Below the pieces are notes generated by a model that saw only the letters and a list, made by a program, of their open reading frames with translations, searched no databases and was not told where the DNA came from. The translations under genes were made by a program, and so were the position numbers. A stretch of 64,000 bases of DNA from Acidibrevibacterium fodinaquatile (lineage in GTDB: Bacteria > Pseudomonadota > Alphaproteobacteria > Acetobacterales > Acetobacteraceae): assembly GCF_003352165.1 (NCBI RefSeq), contig NZ_CP029176.1, forward strand, positions 3,789,501-3,853,500, given 5' to 3'. This document shows, piece by piece, positions 8,846 to 18,428 of the stretch; position 1 is the stretch's first letter, and the number at the start of each line of letters is the position of its first letter.

Positions 8846-9915
8846 GGTTTGCGCCTTATTATTATCCGTGCCTCAATCGGCAAGTCTTTCTTTAATTCGA
8901 ACGAAAAGGACTGATCTGCGCGCTTAAGAATATCCCACGCCCATTCCGGTAAGGTCTGGATTGCGACATCTTCCGTCACGCCCAGCGCTAGGCGAAAGTT
9001 CGTGCGCGTCTGACGGGTAAAGCAATCATCACTGAGATTGATGGGCTCGATTTCCAGATCATAATCGCCAAGAGGAGCAATGAGTTCCTTGAAAAAAGCA
9101 TGTGTAAAGAGCCATTTATCGTCGATGTCGCGGAAAATAGGGGCCGATTTGTCAGAACCTGCCCGGACTGAATAGTCTTGAACAAGCGCTCGCAGGACAT
9201 GAATTGCCTGGGTGGATAATGGTTCTGTGGCACCGTCTGCGTTGCGCGACAGGATACACTCATAAGCAAGCCGCAAGACCGCGTTGCCCGCTTCGAATGG
9301 CTCGAAAAAGATTGCCGTCCCTTTCGGAGATAACGCCTTTATAGCGCGGCGAACACATTCCGCCGGATCGAGAAGATGATGCAAAACTGCGGCGCCGATG
9401 ACAAGATCGGCCGATCCTTCGATATAATCAGCGCGGGTTGCATCCAGACACGCCAGCGACACGCGGGCCGCCTGCGTAGGATCTTTGGCAAGATGGTCGC
9501 GCAAAATAGCCAAAAGATCTTCGCTAAGATCCGTCGCAACGATCTTGGTTTTAGGAAATAAATCAAGAGCAGGCAACACTGAATTGCCCGAGCCCGAGCC
9601 AATATCCAATATCATCGCGGGTTCGCGCGCCATACGTCCTTTAACCGCCCCCTCGAGGAGCCAGCGAAAATATGGGGTCGCACTGTAGCGCTCATGGTAT
9701 ACGCTGGCATCTTGAAGGAATTGCTTCGTGATTCCGATTTTGGCTGCGCCAACGTCGTCTGCAGGTATAAATATGCCTGCGAATTTTTCTCCAAAAATTT
9801 CGCTCATATCGGTTAATTTTCCTCGCACGACACGATCAACAAAGTGTTTTTTGTGACCAGATACCTTTTTCATCTTCAAATTTCCCATGCTACCGAGTAA
9901 ATTATCGCTTTTCAT
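8842..9915 (-). CDS. Class I SAM-dependent methyltransferase
   Basis: A 357-residue protein with the Rossmann methyltransferase core at about residues 98-215: motif I ILDIGSGSGNSVLPAL, the acidic strand end IVATDLSEDLL, SLACLDATRADY, and post-motif DLVIGAAVLHHLLDP. Residues 1-97 and the C-terminal 140 residues (with TRTNFRLALG near 310) are extra and may bind the substrate. It sits in a glycan locus directly after a glycosyltransferase (4-bp start/stop overlap), so O- or C-methylation of a sugar is a reasonable guess. AT-rich codon use matches the following two genes. Confidence 0.85.
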   Translation of the reverse strand: MKSDNLLGSMGNLKMKKVSGHKKHFVDRVVRGKLTDMSEIFGEKFAGIFIPADDVGAAKIGITKQFLQDASVYHERYSATPYFRWLLEGAVKGRMAREPAMILDIGSGSGNSVLPALDLFPKTKIVATDLSEDLLAILRDHLAKDPTQAARVSLACLDATRADYIEGSADLVIGAAVLHHLLDPAECVRRAIKALSPKGTAIFFEPFEAGNAVLRLAYECILSRNADGATEPLSTQAIHVLRALVQDYSVRAGSDKSAPIFRDIDDKWLFTHAFFKELIAPLGDYDLEIEPINLSDDCFTRQTRTNFRLALGVTEDVAIQTLPEWAWDILKRADQSFSFELKKDLPIEARIIIRRKP

Positions 9916-10370
9916 CCACGTGCCTTTGCGGCGAAGGCTTGCTTCAGAATTTGCAGCAAAAATTCGTCTTCACAGAAAGGCAGAAGCACCCCCTTCTCGT
10001 AATACCTGATCCGCTCCGCTGGCGCGCCGATGTCAAAAGCGGCGAGCGGCAGGCCGAGCGCCATCACTTCCTCCGCGACAAAGGAAAACGTCTCAGGCCA
10101 GATCGAGGGCAGAAAAACCATATTGACCCCAGCCTCGATCAACAAGCGGCGAAGATTGGCGTGATCATAGGAGGAAATATTGCTCACCCCCTCCCGCATC
10201 AAATCGGGATCGGTCTCCGGCGCAAGGGCGCCGAACAGCACCAGCCGCGTCGGCGAGCCACCGCGCCGGATCGCCGCGGCGAGGCCGCGAACGATGCGCG
10301 CGCCCTTGGCGACGTTCAGGTTACCGAGAACCCCAAGCGTAAGGTCAGGTGAAGACCGGCGCGATCGGCT
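9912..10370 (-). pseudogene. C-terminal GT4 domain, frame-separated from the upstream GT2-GT4 gene
   Basis: The open frame runs from after a TAG at 10371-10373 to the stop at 9912. From 10346 it encodes DLTLGVLGNLNVAKGARI, which is the first strand and loop of a GT4 nucleotide-sugar domain, and later FLPSIWPETFSFVAEEVMALG, the conserved E-x7-E donor region. It continues directly from the gene ending at 10345, but in the +1 frame. The only possible independent starts (a GTG at 10239-10241 is the best) would remove the first strand of the domain, so a separate protein is unlikely. Either the gene is broken, the base call is wrong, or ribosomes shift at the UGA. Confidence 0.75.
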
Positions 10371-12414
10371 CTACGCTCGGGAAATGGGCGAGAAAATGCG
10401 GGCTGATGATGATGTTCCCGAGCGCCGGGAACACCCGGCGCACCAGGTCCGCCGAGGAGCGCGAAAAACACAAAACCCGATCCGCCCGCGCCAACAGCGT
10501 CCCCATCGCGCCGCGCCACGCCTCGATCGAAAAAGCACGCGCCGCCGGCGGAGTGACATTCGCGTTGCGCGGCAGACAGCCCGCGCAGACCGAGGGGCTG
10601 GGCAAATGGCAGAAGCGATCGCGCTCATCGAGCAAATTGATCGAGGGGCAAAGCAGAAAGAAATCATGGATCATGATTTCGAGCGCGAGCCCGCGCAGGG
10701 TGAGCAACGTATCGATGCGGGCGGCGAGGCGCAGGGGCTCCTCCCAATGGCCGAGATTGTTGACCACCAGCCGCCGCCCCCGCACGCGGGCAAGCAAGGC
10801 ATCGAGGTCGTCCCAGACGGAACCGGGGTAGAGATGCGAAATTCCGGGCGCGCGGAGATGCAGCGTGATCTCGTCACCCTCCGCGCCGGGCATGACGACC
10901 ACGTGCGGAATCCCCTCCGCGAGCAGGCGGGCGGACATATCTTCCCGGGTGATTTTGGAGCCGCCGCCGAGGTCATGATCGATGATGACATCTGCGGCGC
11001 CGGCGCGCTCGGCGGCGAGCAGAAACGCGGCCACGCCGCGCACCGGGGCGAGCGGGTCAAGCGCGAGAAAATCCATGACCCGGTCGTGATAGGCGGGGAA
11101 GCGCTCGTTGATGACCCCGAGGCTGTTCGCCATCAGGGCCTTTTTCTCCTCGGTCAGATAGATGCCGCCATGTTTGTGATAGACGAAAAGATTAGCGACA
11201 TGGACGTTGCGATAGCCGCACGCCTCGGCGCGCAAACACCAATCATTCTCCTCGCCATAGCCTCGCCCGAACGCGGCCTCGTCAAACCAACCGGCTTTTT
11301 CGACGGCATGGCGATTCATGCCCATGCAAAAGCCGATGCCAGAGGGGACCGGGATATTGGCGTCCTCGGGCACAACGCAGCGGAACATGCGATCGATCCA
11401 ATCGACGCCAAGCCCGAGATAAAGGGGGTTATCCTCGCCAATCTTGGGAAAGCTGCACACCGTGCCGGCATTGGTGAAAGGGGTGGTGCTGGCGACGCTG
11501 GGGTCGGCGAAAATCGGCCACATCAATCTTTCCAGCCAATAATCCGGCAGCACGATATCAGTGTTGAGCGTCACCAGATGTCCGGGCGGGGCGTATTTGA
11601 TGCCCTCGCACATGGCGCTGACATAGCCATTATTGACCGGAATGCGCACCAGGATGACGTGACTATGAGCGGCGGCGAGGGCACGGAGATAGGCGCTGAT
11701 GGCGCCATCGGTGTTGCCGTTGTCGATGAGCAGGAGATGATGCGGCGAACGAGTATGCGTGAGGAGGGATTGAAAGAACGCCGGCAAATATTGCGCGCCA
11801 CGATAGACGGACACCATGATGACGACCGGCTCGGGCAGCGGCGGCGGCGGCGCGGGAACGCTGGCGCGCACCACCGACAATGTCGCGCCGAGACTTTCTT
11901 CGGCGACGAAGCGACGCCCCAGGTATTGATCGAGAATCGAGCCGAAAAAATCCAGTTTCGGCGCGTTGACGTGGCTTTCAACGTCTCGCCACTCACCGCC
12001 CGCCTCGTGCCAGAGAAGCGTTGCGAGCGGCACGGCGATCTCCTTGCCATCCGCGAGTGTCACCTTCAAACGTAGGGCGCCACCCTCGGCGCAGGGAAGC
12101 TTGGTTGCGGAAAAGCCGCAATGGGTGGCTTGGGGAATCTTCCAGGCCTCGAAGACATCCATCCGCTCAGCGCCGATACGGCAAGGGCGGCGATGGGTCC
12201 GGCTGCCGGCGTCGATCTCCACCGTAATTGCGGAGACCGCGACCTGCTCATGGAAAAGCCAGCCGCGAATGTTGAGGCGGCTCCGGCGTGACACCTCGAG
12301 ATGGTCAACATAGAGCCTGATTCCGAGAGCCGGTGGCGCTGGCACAGCCGGCGCCGGCGAGCGCGGCGGCGTCTTCTTCTTGGGGGCTCGTTCTATGGTT
12401 GCCGTATTTGCCAA
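10345..12414 (-). CDS. GT2-GT4 multidomain glycosyltransferase, interrupted by a +1 frame change
   Basis: 689 residues before the stop. Residues about 25-190 are an uncharacterised beta-rich segment (LGIRLYVDHLEVSRRSRLNI). Residues about 190-440 are a GT2 domain: VVIMVSVYRGAQYLPAF, LLLIDNGNTDG, LVTLNTDIVLPDYW (a TD-type metal motif) and CMGMNRHAVEKAGWFDE. Residues about 460-689 are the acceptor half of a GT4 domain (DVIIDHDLGGGSK, IMIHDFFLLCPSINLL, CAGCL). The protein stops at a TGA followed by C, just where the donor-binding half should begin, and that half is present in the +1 frame to 9912. Read through, the product would be about 833 residues. Similar fused GT2-GT4 proteins are known in rhamnan and O-antigen loci. 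Confidence 0.85.
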   Translation of the reverse strand: MANTATIERAPKKKTPPRSPAPAVPAPPALGIRLYVDHLEVSRRSRLNIRGWLFHEQVAVSAITVEIDAGSRTHRRPCRIGAERMDVFEAWKIPQATHCGFSATKLPCAEGGALRLKVTLADGKEIAVPLATLLWHEAGGEWRDVESHVNAPKLDFFGSILDQYLGRRFVAEESLGATLSVVRASVPAPPPPLPEPVVIMVSVYRGAQYLPAFFQSLLTHTRSPHHLLLIDNGNTDGAISAYLRALAAAHSHVILVRIPVNNGYVSAMCEGIKYAPPGHLVTLNTDIVLPDYWLERLMWPIFADPSVASTTPFTNAGTVCSFPKIGEDNPLYLGLGVDWIDRMFRCVVPEDANIPVPSGIGFCMGMNRHAVEKAGWFDEAAFGRGYGEENDWCLRAEACGYRNVHVANLFVYHKHGGIYLTEEKKALMANSLGVINERFPAYHDRVMDFLALDPLAPVRGVAAFLLAAERAGAADVIIDHDLGGGSKITREDMSARLLAEGIPHVVVMPGAEGDEITLHLRAPGISHLYPGSVWDDLDALLARVRGRRLVVNNLGHWEEPLRLAARIDTLLTLRGLALEIMIHDFFLLCPSINLLDERDRFCHLPSPSVCAGCLPRNANVTPPAARAFSIEAWRGAMGTLLARADRVLCFSRSSADLVRRVFPALGNIIISPHFLAHFPSVEPIAPVFT

Positions 12415-12425
12415 ATCGCCCCCCC

Positions 12426-13349
12426 TTACGCCCCTGCCAGCGCCGCCTCGATATATTCATCCCAGAGCGCCGCCTCGGCAACGGCGGAAAGTCGGAGCGG
12501 GTCGGTGTTGATGCGGACGATCGGCTCGGAGAAATCGCTTTGCTCGGCGAGCGTGAGGGCGCAGGCGAGCTTGCTCCGCGCTCGCGTCTCGCGCGCAAAA
12601 CGCTCGGCGAACGCGCCTTGGGTTTCGACATAAAAACTCGGGCCGAGGCGGGTTTCCGCGGCACCGCCGGGGATGGTCAAAACGAAGCCGGCATAGGCGT
12701 CAGCAAGCGCACGCACCGGAACATTGTCGCGGACATAGCGTGGCGTGCGCACCTCGGCGGTCTTGCCCTCGCGCCAGGTGCGGAGAAGATAGGTGCAAAA
12801 GCGCGGCTCCTCGAGCGGGCCGAACGGGTTGGCGATGACGAAATGCCCGAGCGGCAGGCCGATCTCGCCGCAGCGATAGCGAAACACCGCCGCCGTCAGC
12901 CCCTTTGAGAGCCCATAGGGCGAAAATGCGCGGAGCGGCGTCTCGCCGGCGCCCTCATCGGGGGCAAACACCGAACCGGTGAGGACGACGCCGCGCAGAC
13001 CGCGCTCCGCCATCGTCGCGAGCACCGAGCGCAGCCCGTTGGTGTTCGCGGCGAGCGCGGCGGCGACGTCGAAATCCGGGCTGCGGTAATCGCCGACCGC
13101 GGCGGCGTGGTGGCAGAGGAGATCGAATTTTTCCCCGGCGATCAGGGCCTGAAACTTCGCGTCACCAAACGGGCATGCGGGCACCAAGCGCACCGTGCCT
13201 TCGAGCCCCGCGACCCGCGCCGCGCGCGCCCCCGCATAGCCCGCCCGCGCCCCCCGAAGCGGTGCTACAACCTCATGCCCGGCGGCGGCGAGCGCTTTCG
13301 CGAACCAGTAGCCGGTGAAGGACGAGGCGCCGGTGAGGAGAATCCTCAC
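12426..13349 (-). CDS. NAD(P)-dependent sugar epimerase/dehydratase family SDR
   Basis: A 307-residue extended SDR. The nucleotide motif is MRILLTGASSFTGYWFAKAL (the TGxxxxTG form), the catalytic Tyr-Lys pair is YGLSK near residue 158 and the upstream Ser lies in VVLTGSVFAP. The HHAAAVGDYR segment near residue 86 is the usual DxxxHxAA region. As part of the cytidylyltransferase cassette it probably reduces or epimerises a 4-keto sugar attached to CDP. Its ATG overlaps the stop of the 3,5-epimerase gene by 4 bp. The exact product cannot be told from sequence. Confidence 0.85.
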   Translation of the reverse strand: MRILLTGASSFTGYWFAKALAAAGHEVVAPLRGARAGYAGARAARVAGLEGTVRLVPACPFGDAKFQALIAGEKFDLLCHHAAAVGDYRSPDFDVAAALAANTNGLRSVLATMAERGLRGVVLTGSVFAPDEGAGETPLRAFSPYGLSKGLTAAVFRYRCGEIGLPLGHFVIANPFGPLEEPRFCTYLLRTWREGKTAEVRTPRYVRDNVPVRALADAYAGFVLTIPGGAAETRLGPSFYVETQGAFAERFARETRARSKLACALTLAEQSDFSEPIVRINTDPLRLSAVAEAALWDEYIEAALAGA

Positions 13350-13912
13350 CGCACCCCCCGCAGCCGCGCGGTGCCGTGGAAGTCATCGTTGAAATCGGGC
13401 CAGGCGGCATCCTTGTCGGAAATCGTGGTCGGCGTGACCGGCCAGTCGATCGCAAAGCGCGGATCGTTCCAGCGCACGCCACGCTCTTCCTCGGGGCCGT
13501 AAAAGGCGCTGACGAAATAGAGCGCTTCGGCATCGTCACCCAGCGTGACAAAGCCATGCGCGCAGCCGCGCGGCACATACATCATGCGGCGGTTCTCGGC
13601 CGAAAGCTCGGCGCCGAACCAGCGGCCGAAGCTCGGGCTATCGGGGCGGAGATCGAGCACCACGTCCCAGAGCACGCCACGCACGCACCGCACCAGCTTG
13701 ACCTCGGCGGCGGGCGGCAATTGGTAATGAAGGCCGCGGAGCGTGCCAGCCTCGGAGGTCAGCGAATTATTCGCCTGCACGAAGCGGGTTTCCAACCCGG
13801 CTTGCGCGAATTCGCGCTCGCAGAAGAGGCGGGCAAAAAACCCGCGCGCGTCACCGCGTTTTTCGAGTTCGATCAGACGGCAGCCCGCGACCGGGGTTTC
13901 ATGGAAAATCAT
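13346..13912 (-). CDS. rfbC: dTDP-4-dehydrorhamnose 3,5-epimerase family (RfbC-like)
   Basis: 188 residues, full length for this cupin-fold family. Visible markers are GDARGFFARLFCEREF (about 18), VQANNSLTSEAGTLRGLHYQ with the catalytic His (about 45-64), VKLVRCVRGVLWDVVLDLR, and YVPRGCAHGFVTLGDDAE (about 118-135). The family epimerises C3 and/or C5 of a 4-keto-6-deoxyhexose nucleotide. Here it sits with a glucose-1-phosphate cytidylyltransferase rather than rmlA/B/D, so the substrate is more likely a CDP-linked keto sugar. The in-frame extension upstream to 14236 is a shadow of the next gene and was removed. Confidence 0.9.
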   Translation of the reverse strand: MIFHETPVAGCRLIELEKRGDARGFFARLFCEREFAQAGLETRFVQANNSLTSEAGTLRGLHYQLPPAAEVKLVRCVRGVLWDVVLDLRPDSPSFGRWFGAELSAENRRMMYVPRGCAHGFVTLGDDAEALYFVSAFYGPEEERGVRWNDPRFAIDWPVTPTTISDKDAAWPDFNDDFHGTARLRGVR

Positions 13913-13914
13913 CG

Positions 13915-14970
13915 TCAGATCTCTCCTTCGCGCCAGCGCAGATCGGCGCCGAGCCTGCCTTGTTCGGTCAAATGTTCGAGAACTTTGAGGCGCATCAATG
14001 GTGAGTTGCGAAAGTCGGCGTCGGCGAAGGCGATCGCAGCGAGGCCATCGCGAAGGGCGGCGATCGAGCCGGCCAGCGTCATCGCCGGCTGATGCGCCGG
14101 GGCGAGTTCGCGAAACAGGCTGAAATCGACACGGTAGGAGCGTTGGTCGGGCGGTGCGGCGTGGTTGATCGAAACCTCCGTCCCCGGCACCGCCGCGGCG
14201 ACGGCGGCGGCGAGATCGCGGACCTGAAAATTCCACGCATCCGACCCGGCATTGACCGAAAGCCGCCGCCCGCCGGCGCTCTCGTCGCGGGTCAGCGCCC
14301 AGATGATGGCGCGCGCCATGTCGTTGACATCGATCAGCGGCCGCCAGGGCGAGCCATCGGAGAGCACGCTGATGCGGCGCGCGGCAAGGGCTGCGGCAAC
14401 GAAATCATTGAGCACGAGATCGAGCCGAAGCCGCGGCGAGAATCCGCACGCGGTCGCGAAGCGGAGCGACGTCGTCACCATCGCGCCGAGATCGGCCTGA
14501 CGGAGCCCCTCCTCGGTTGCAATTTTCGAGCGTGCATAGGCGGTGAGCGGGTTGAGCGCATCGCCCTCGCGCCGCGGCGTCGCATCAGCAAGCCCATAGA
14601 CGCTGCAGGAGGAGGCGAACACGAAATGCTTGACGCCGCGCGCTGCCGCGAGTTCGGCGAGACGGACGCTGGCGCGGTGATTGATCGCATCCGTCACTTC
14701 CTCGAAACGATTGCCCATGGGATCGTTCGAGACCGCGGCGAGATGCACAATTGCATCGACGCCGTCGAGCAGATCGCCGGGGAGATCGCGGACATCGCCG
14801 AAATGCTGGCGCTCGAGGCGATGCTCGGGGAGCGGTGCCCGCGCGGTCAGGCAATGGGCGAAAAACGCCGCATCGAAGCCGATCAGGCGTGCCTCCGGTA
14901 GCGCCCGCCGCAGATGGCCGACGAGCACCGAGCCGACATAGCCGAGATTACCGGTTATCAGAATGCGCAT
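13915..14970 (-). CDS. NAD-dependent epimerase/dehydratase (extended SDR) of the CDP-sugar cassette
   Basis: A 351-residue extended SDR starting MRILITGNLGYVGSVLVGHL (GxxGxxG), with a HLAAVSNDPMGNRF region near residue 98 and the catalytic YARSK near residue 148, preceded by SSCSVYG. SVLSDGSPWRPLIDVNDMARA (about 200) is the usual substrate-loop pattern of UDP-glucose 4-epimerase-like enzymes. It lies 3 bp after the cytidylyltransferase stop and 2 bp before the 3,5-epimerase start. It could be the 4,6-dehydratase step or a 4-epimerase; the sequence does not decide. Confidence 0.88.
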   Translation of the reverse strand: MRILITGNLGYVGSVLVGHLRRALPEARLIGFDAAFFAHCLTARAPLPEHRLERQHFGDVRDLPGDLLDGVDAIVHLAAVSNDPMGNRFEEVTDAINHRASVRLAELAAARGVKHFVFASSCSVYGLADATPRREGDALNPLTAYARSKIATEEGLRQADLGAMVTTSLRFATACGFSPRLRLDLVLNDFVAAALAARRISVLSDGSPWRPLIDVNDMARAIIWALTRDESAGGRRLSVNAGSDAWNFQVRDLAAAVAAAVPGTEVSINHAAPPDQRSYRVDFSLFRELAPAHQPAMTLAGSIAALRDGLAAIAFADADFRNSPLMRLKVLEHLTEQGRLGADLRWREGEI

Positions 14971-14973
14971 GGG

Positions 14974-15744
14974 TCACCAGATCTTCCAAGGCGCCTGGCC
15001 AGAGGCCCAAAGCCCCTCGAGCAAGCGGCGGTCACGCAGCGTATCCATCGGGTGCCAGAAGCCCTGATGGAAATGGACCGAGAGCTGCCCCTCCTCGGCC
15101 AGCCGCTCCAAGGGTTCGCGCTCCCAAACCGTATCATCGCCGGCGATATAGGCGCCGACGGCGGGGCTTGCGACGAAGAAGCCGCCATTGATCCAGCCGC
15201 CATCGCCGACCGGCTTTTCGGCAAAGCGCGTCACCCGCGCGCCCTCATGGCGAATGGCGCCGAAGCGACCGGGCGGCTGCACGGCGGTGACGGTGCAGAG
15301 CCGCCCCTCCTTGCGATGGAAATCGATCAGGCCGCGGACATCGATATTGGCGACACCGTCACCATAGGTGAGGCAGAACGCCTCGTCATCGGCGACATGC
15401 GGCAGGATGCGCCGGATGCGGCCGCCGATCTCGGTGGCCTCGCCGGTTTCAACCAGGGTGACACGCCAGGGCTCGGCCTGCGGGCGGATCACCTCGACGG
15501 CGTTGCGGCCGAGATCGACGGTGATATCAGAGCTATGGACAAAATAATTGATGAAGAATTCTTTGATTACATAGCCCTTGTAGCCAAGACAAATAATGAA
15601 CTCGTTGATCCCGTGCGCCGCATAGATTTTCATGATGTGCCAAAGAATGGGACGGCCGCCGATTTCGACCATTGGCTTCGGTTTGGTTTCCGTCTCTTCA
15701 GCTAACCTGGTCCCGAGACCGCCCGCCAGAATGACTGCTTTCAT
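14974..15744 (-). CDS. rfbF: Glucose-1-phosphate cytidylyltransferase
   Basis: A 256-residue nucleotidyltransferase with MKAVILAGGLGTRLAEETE, then KPKPMVEIGGRPILWHIM, YGDGVANIDVRGLI near residue 128 (metal-binding Asp) and FAEKPVGDGGWINGGFFV near residue 175. These are the signatures of RfbF/DdhA, which makes CDP-glucose from CTP and glucose 1-phosphate, the entry to 3,6-dideoxyhexoses and related CDP sugars. It is the first gene of the four-gene cassette. Start ATG at 15744; an upstream in-frame start at 15927 gives an unconserved leader. Confidence 0.93.
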   Translation of the reverse strand: MKAVILAGGLGTRLAEETETKPKPMVEIGGRPILWHIMKIYAAHGINEFIICLGYKGYVIKEFFINYFVHSSDITVDLGRNAVEVIRPQAEPWRVTLVETGEATEIGGRIRRILPHVADDEAFCLTYGDGVANIDVRGLIDFHRKEGRLCTVTAVQPPGRFGAIRHEGARVTRFAEKPVGDGGWINGGFFVASPAVGAYIAGDDTVWEREPLERLAEEGQLSVHFHQGFWHPMDTLRDRRLLEGLWASGQAPWKIW

Positions 15745-17220
<1,476 letters not shown>

Positions 17221-17222
17221 CT

Positions 17223-18428
17223 TTGAGCCCGCCGCTCGCCGAGCGTCTGACCCGCGTGCCCACCGCCGCCACCGCGGCGATGACGGCGCGCGCGCGCGCC
17301 TTGCGTGAGGGCGGCGCCGATGTCATCGCGCTTTCGATCGGCGAGCCCGATTTCACAACCCCGGCACATGCGATCGCGGCGGCGGAAGCAGCGGCGCGGC
17401 GCGGCGAGACCAAATACCCGCCGCAGGACGGCACGCGGGCGCTGAAAGAGGCCATCCAGCGCAAATTCCGGCGCGACCAGGGGCTCGACTATGCGCTCGA
17501 TGAAATCATGGTCGGCAATGGCGGCAAGCAGGTGATTTTCGATGCTCTGATGGCCGCCGTCGATCCCGGAGCGGAGGTCGTCATCCCGGCGCCCTACTGG
17601 GTTTCCTATGCGCTGATGGCCGAACTCGCCGGCGGGCGGGTGGTTCCGGTCTCGTGCCCGGAAAATGCCGGTTTTCATCTGCGCGCCGAGGATCTCGCGC
17701 ACGCGATCACGCCGCGGACCCGGCTCCTTATTCTGAATTTTCCCAATAACCCGACCGGCGCTGCTTGCGGGCCGGAGGAGATGGCGGCGATCGGGCGGGT
17801 GTTGCTCGAACACCCCGATGTCTGGGTGCTGGCCGACGATATTTACGAGCATTTGCTCTATGACGGGTTCCGCTATGTCACGCTCGCCGCCGCTGAACCT
17901 CGGCTCCGCGAGCGGGTGGTGACGGTCTCGGGCGTCTCCAAGACCTATGCCATGACCGGCTGGCGGATCGGGTTCTGCGCCGGGCCGCGGCCCTTGATCC
18001 GCGCCATGGTCAACATGCAGGGCCAGGCGACGGCCGGCGTCTCCAGCATCGGCCAGGCGGCGGCGGCTGCCGCCCTTGACGGGCCGCAGGATTTTCTCGC
18101 GGAACAGCGCGCGACCTATCGCCGCCGCCGCGATCTTCTCCTCGATCTGCTCAGCGCGGCGCCAGGCATCACCTGTCATAAGCCCGAGGGCGCGTTCTAT
18201 CTCTATCCCAACATCGCCGGCTGTATCGGCCGCCGCAGCGCAGCCGGGCGGGAGATCGCGAACGATACCGATTTCGCCCTCGCCTTGCTCGAAGAACAGC
18301 ATGTCGCGGTGGTGCAGGGGGCGGCGTTCGGCATGAGCCCTTATGTCCGCGTGAGCTATGCGACCTCGGAAGCCGCGCTGGAGACGGCGGGACAGCGCAT
18401 CATCCGCTTTTGTCAGGGCTTGCGCTGA
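17223..18428 (+). CDS. Second class I aminotransferase, tandem paralogue
   Basis: About 401 residues. Nearly every motif of the preceding gene recurs: ALSIGEPDFTTP, GNGGKQVIFDAL, NFPNNPTGAACGPEE, ADDIYEHLLYDGFRYVTL, the lysine in [17 protein letters not shown], and VRVSYATSEAALETA. It therefore arose by tandem duplication. No ATG fits. A TTG at 17223, two bases after the upstream stop, aligns best with the paralogue's N-terminus; another TTG at 17181 would overlap the first gene. Subtle changes (NFPNNP for NSPCNP) suggest a different amino-acid preference. Confidence 0.9.
   Translation: MSPPLAERLTRVPTAATAAMTARARALREGGADVIALSIGEPDFTTPAHAIAAAEAAARRGETKYPPQDGTRALKEAIQRKFRRDQGLDYALDEIMVGNGGKQVIFDALMAAVDPGAEVVIPAPYWVSYALMAELAGGRVVPVSCPENAGFHLRAEDLAHAITPRTRLLILNFPNNPTGAACGPEEMAAIGRVLLEHPDVWVLADDIYEHLLYDGFRYVTLAAAEPRLRERVVTVSGVSKTYAMTGWRIGFCAGPRPLIRAMVNMQGQATAGVSSIGQAAAAAALDGPQDFLAEQRATYRRRRDLLLDLLSAAPGITCHKPEGAFYLYPNIAGCIGRRSAAGREIANDTDFALALLEEQHVAVVQGAAFGMSPYVRVSYATSEAALETAGQRIIRFCQGLR

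Noticed and set aside
10180-12075. 631-codon plus-strand frame
   Set aside because: Antisense to the GT2-GT4 gene, with no recognisable domain.
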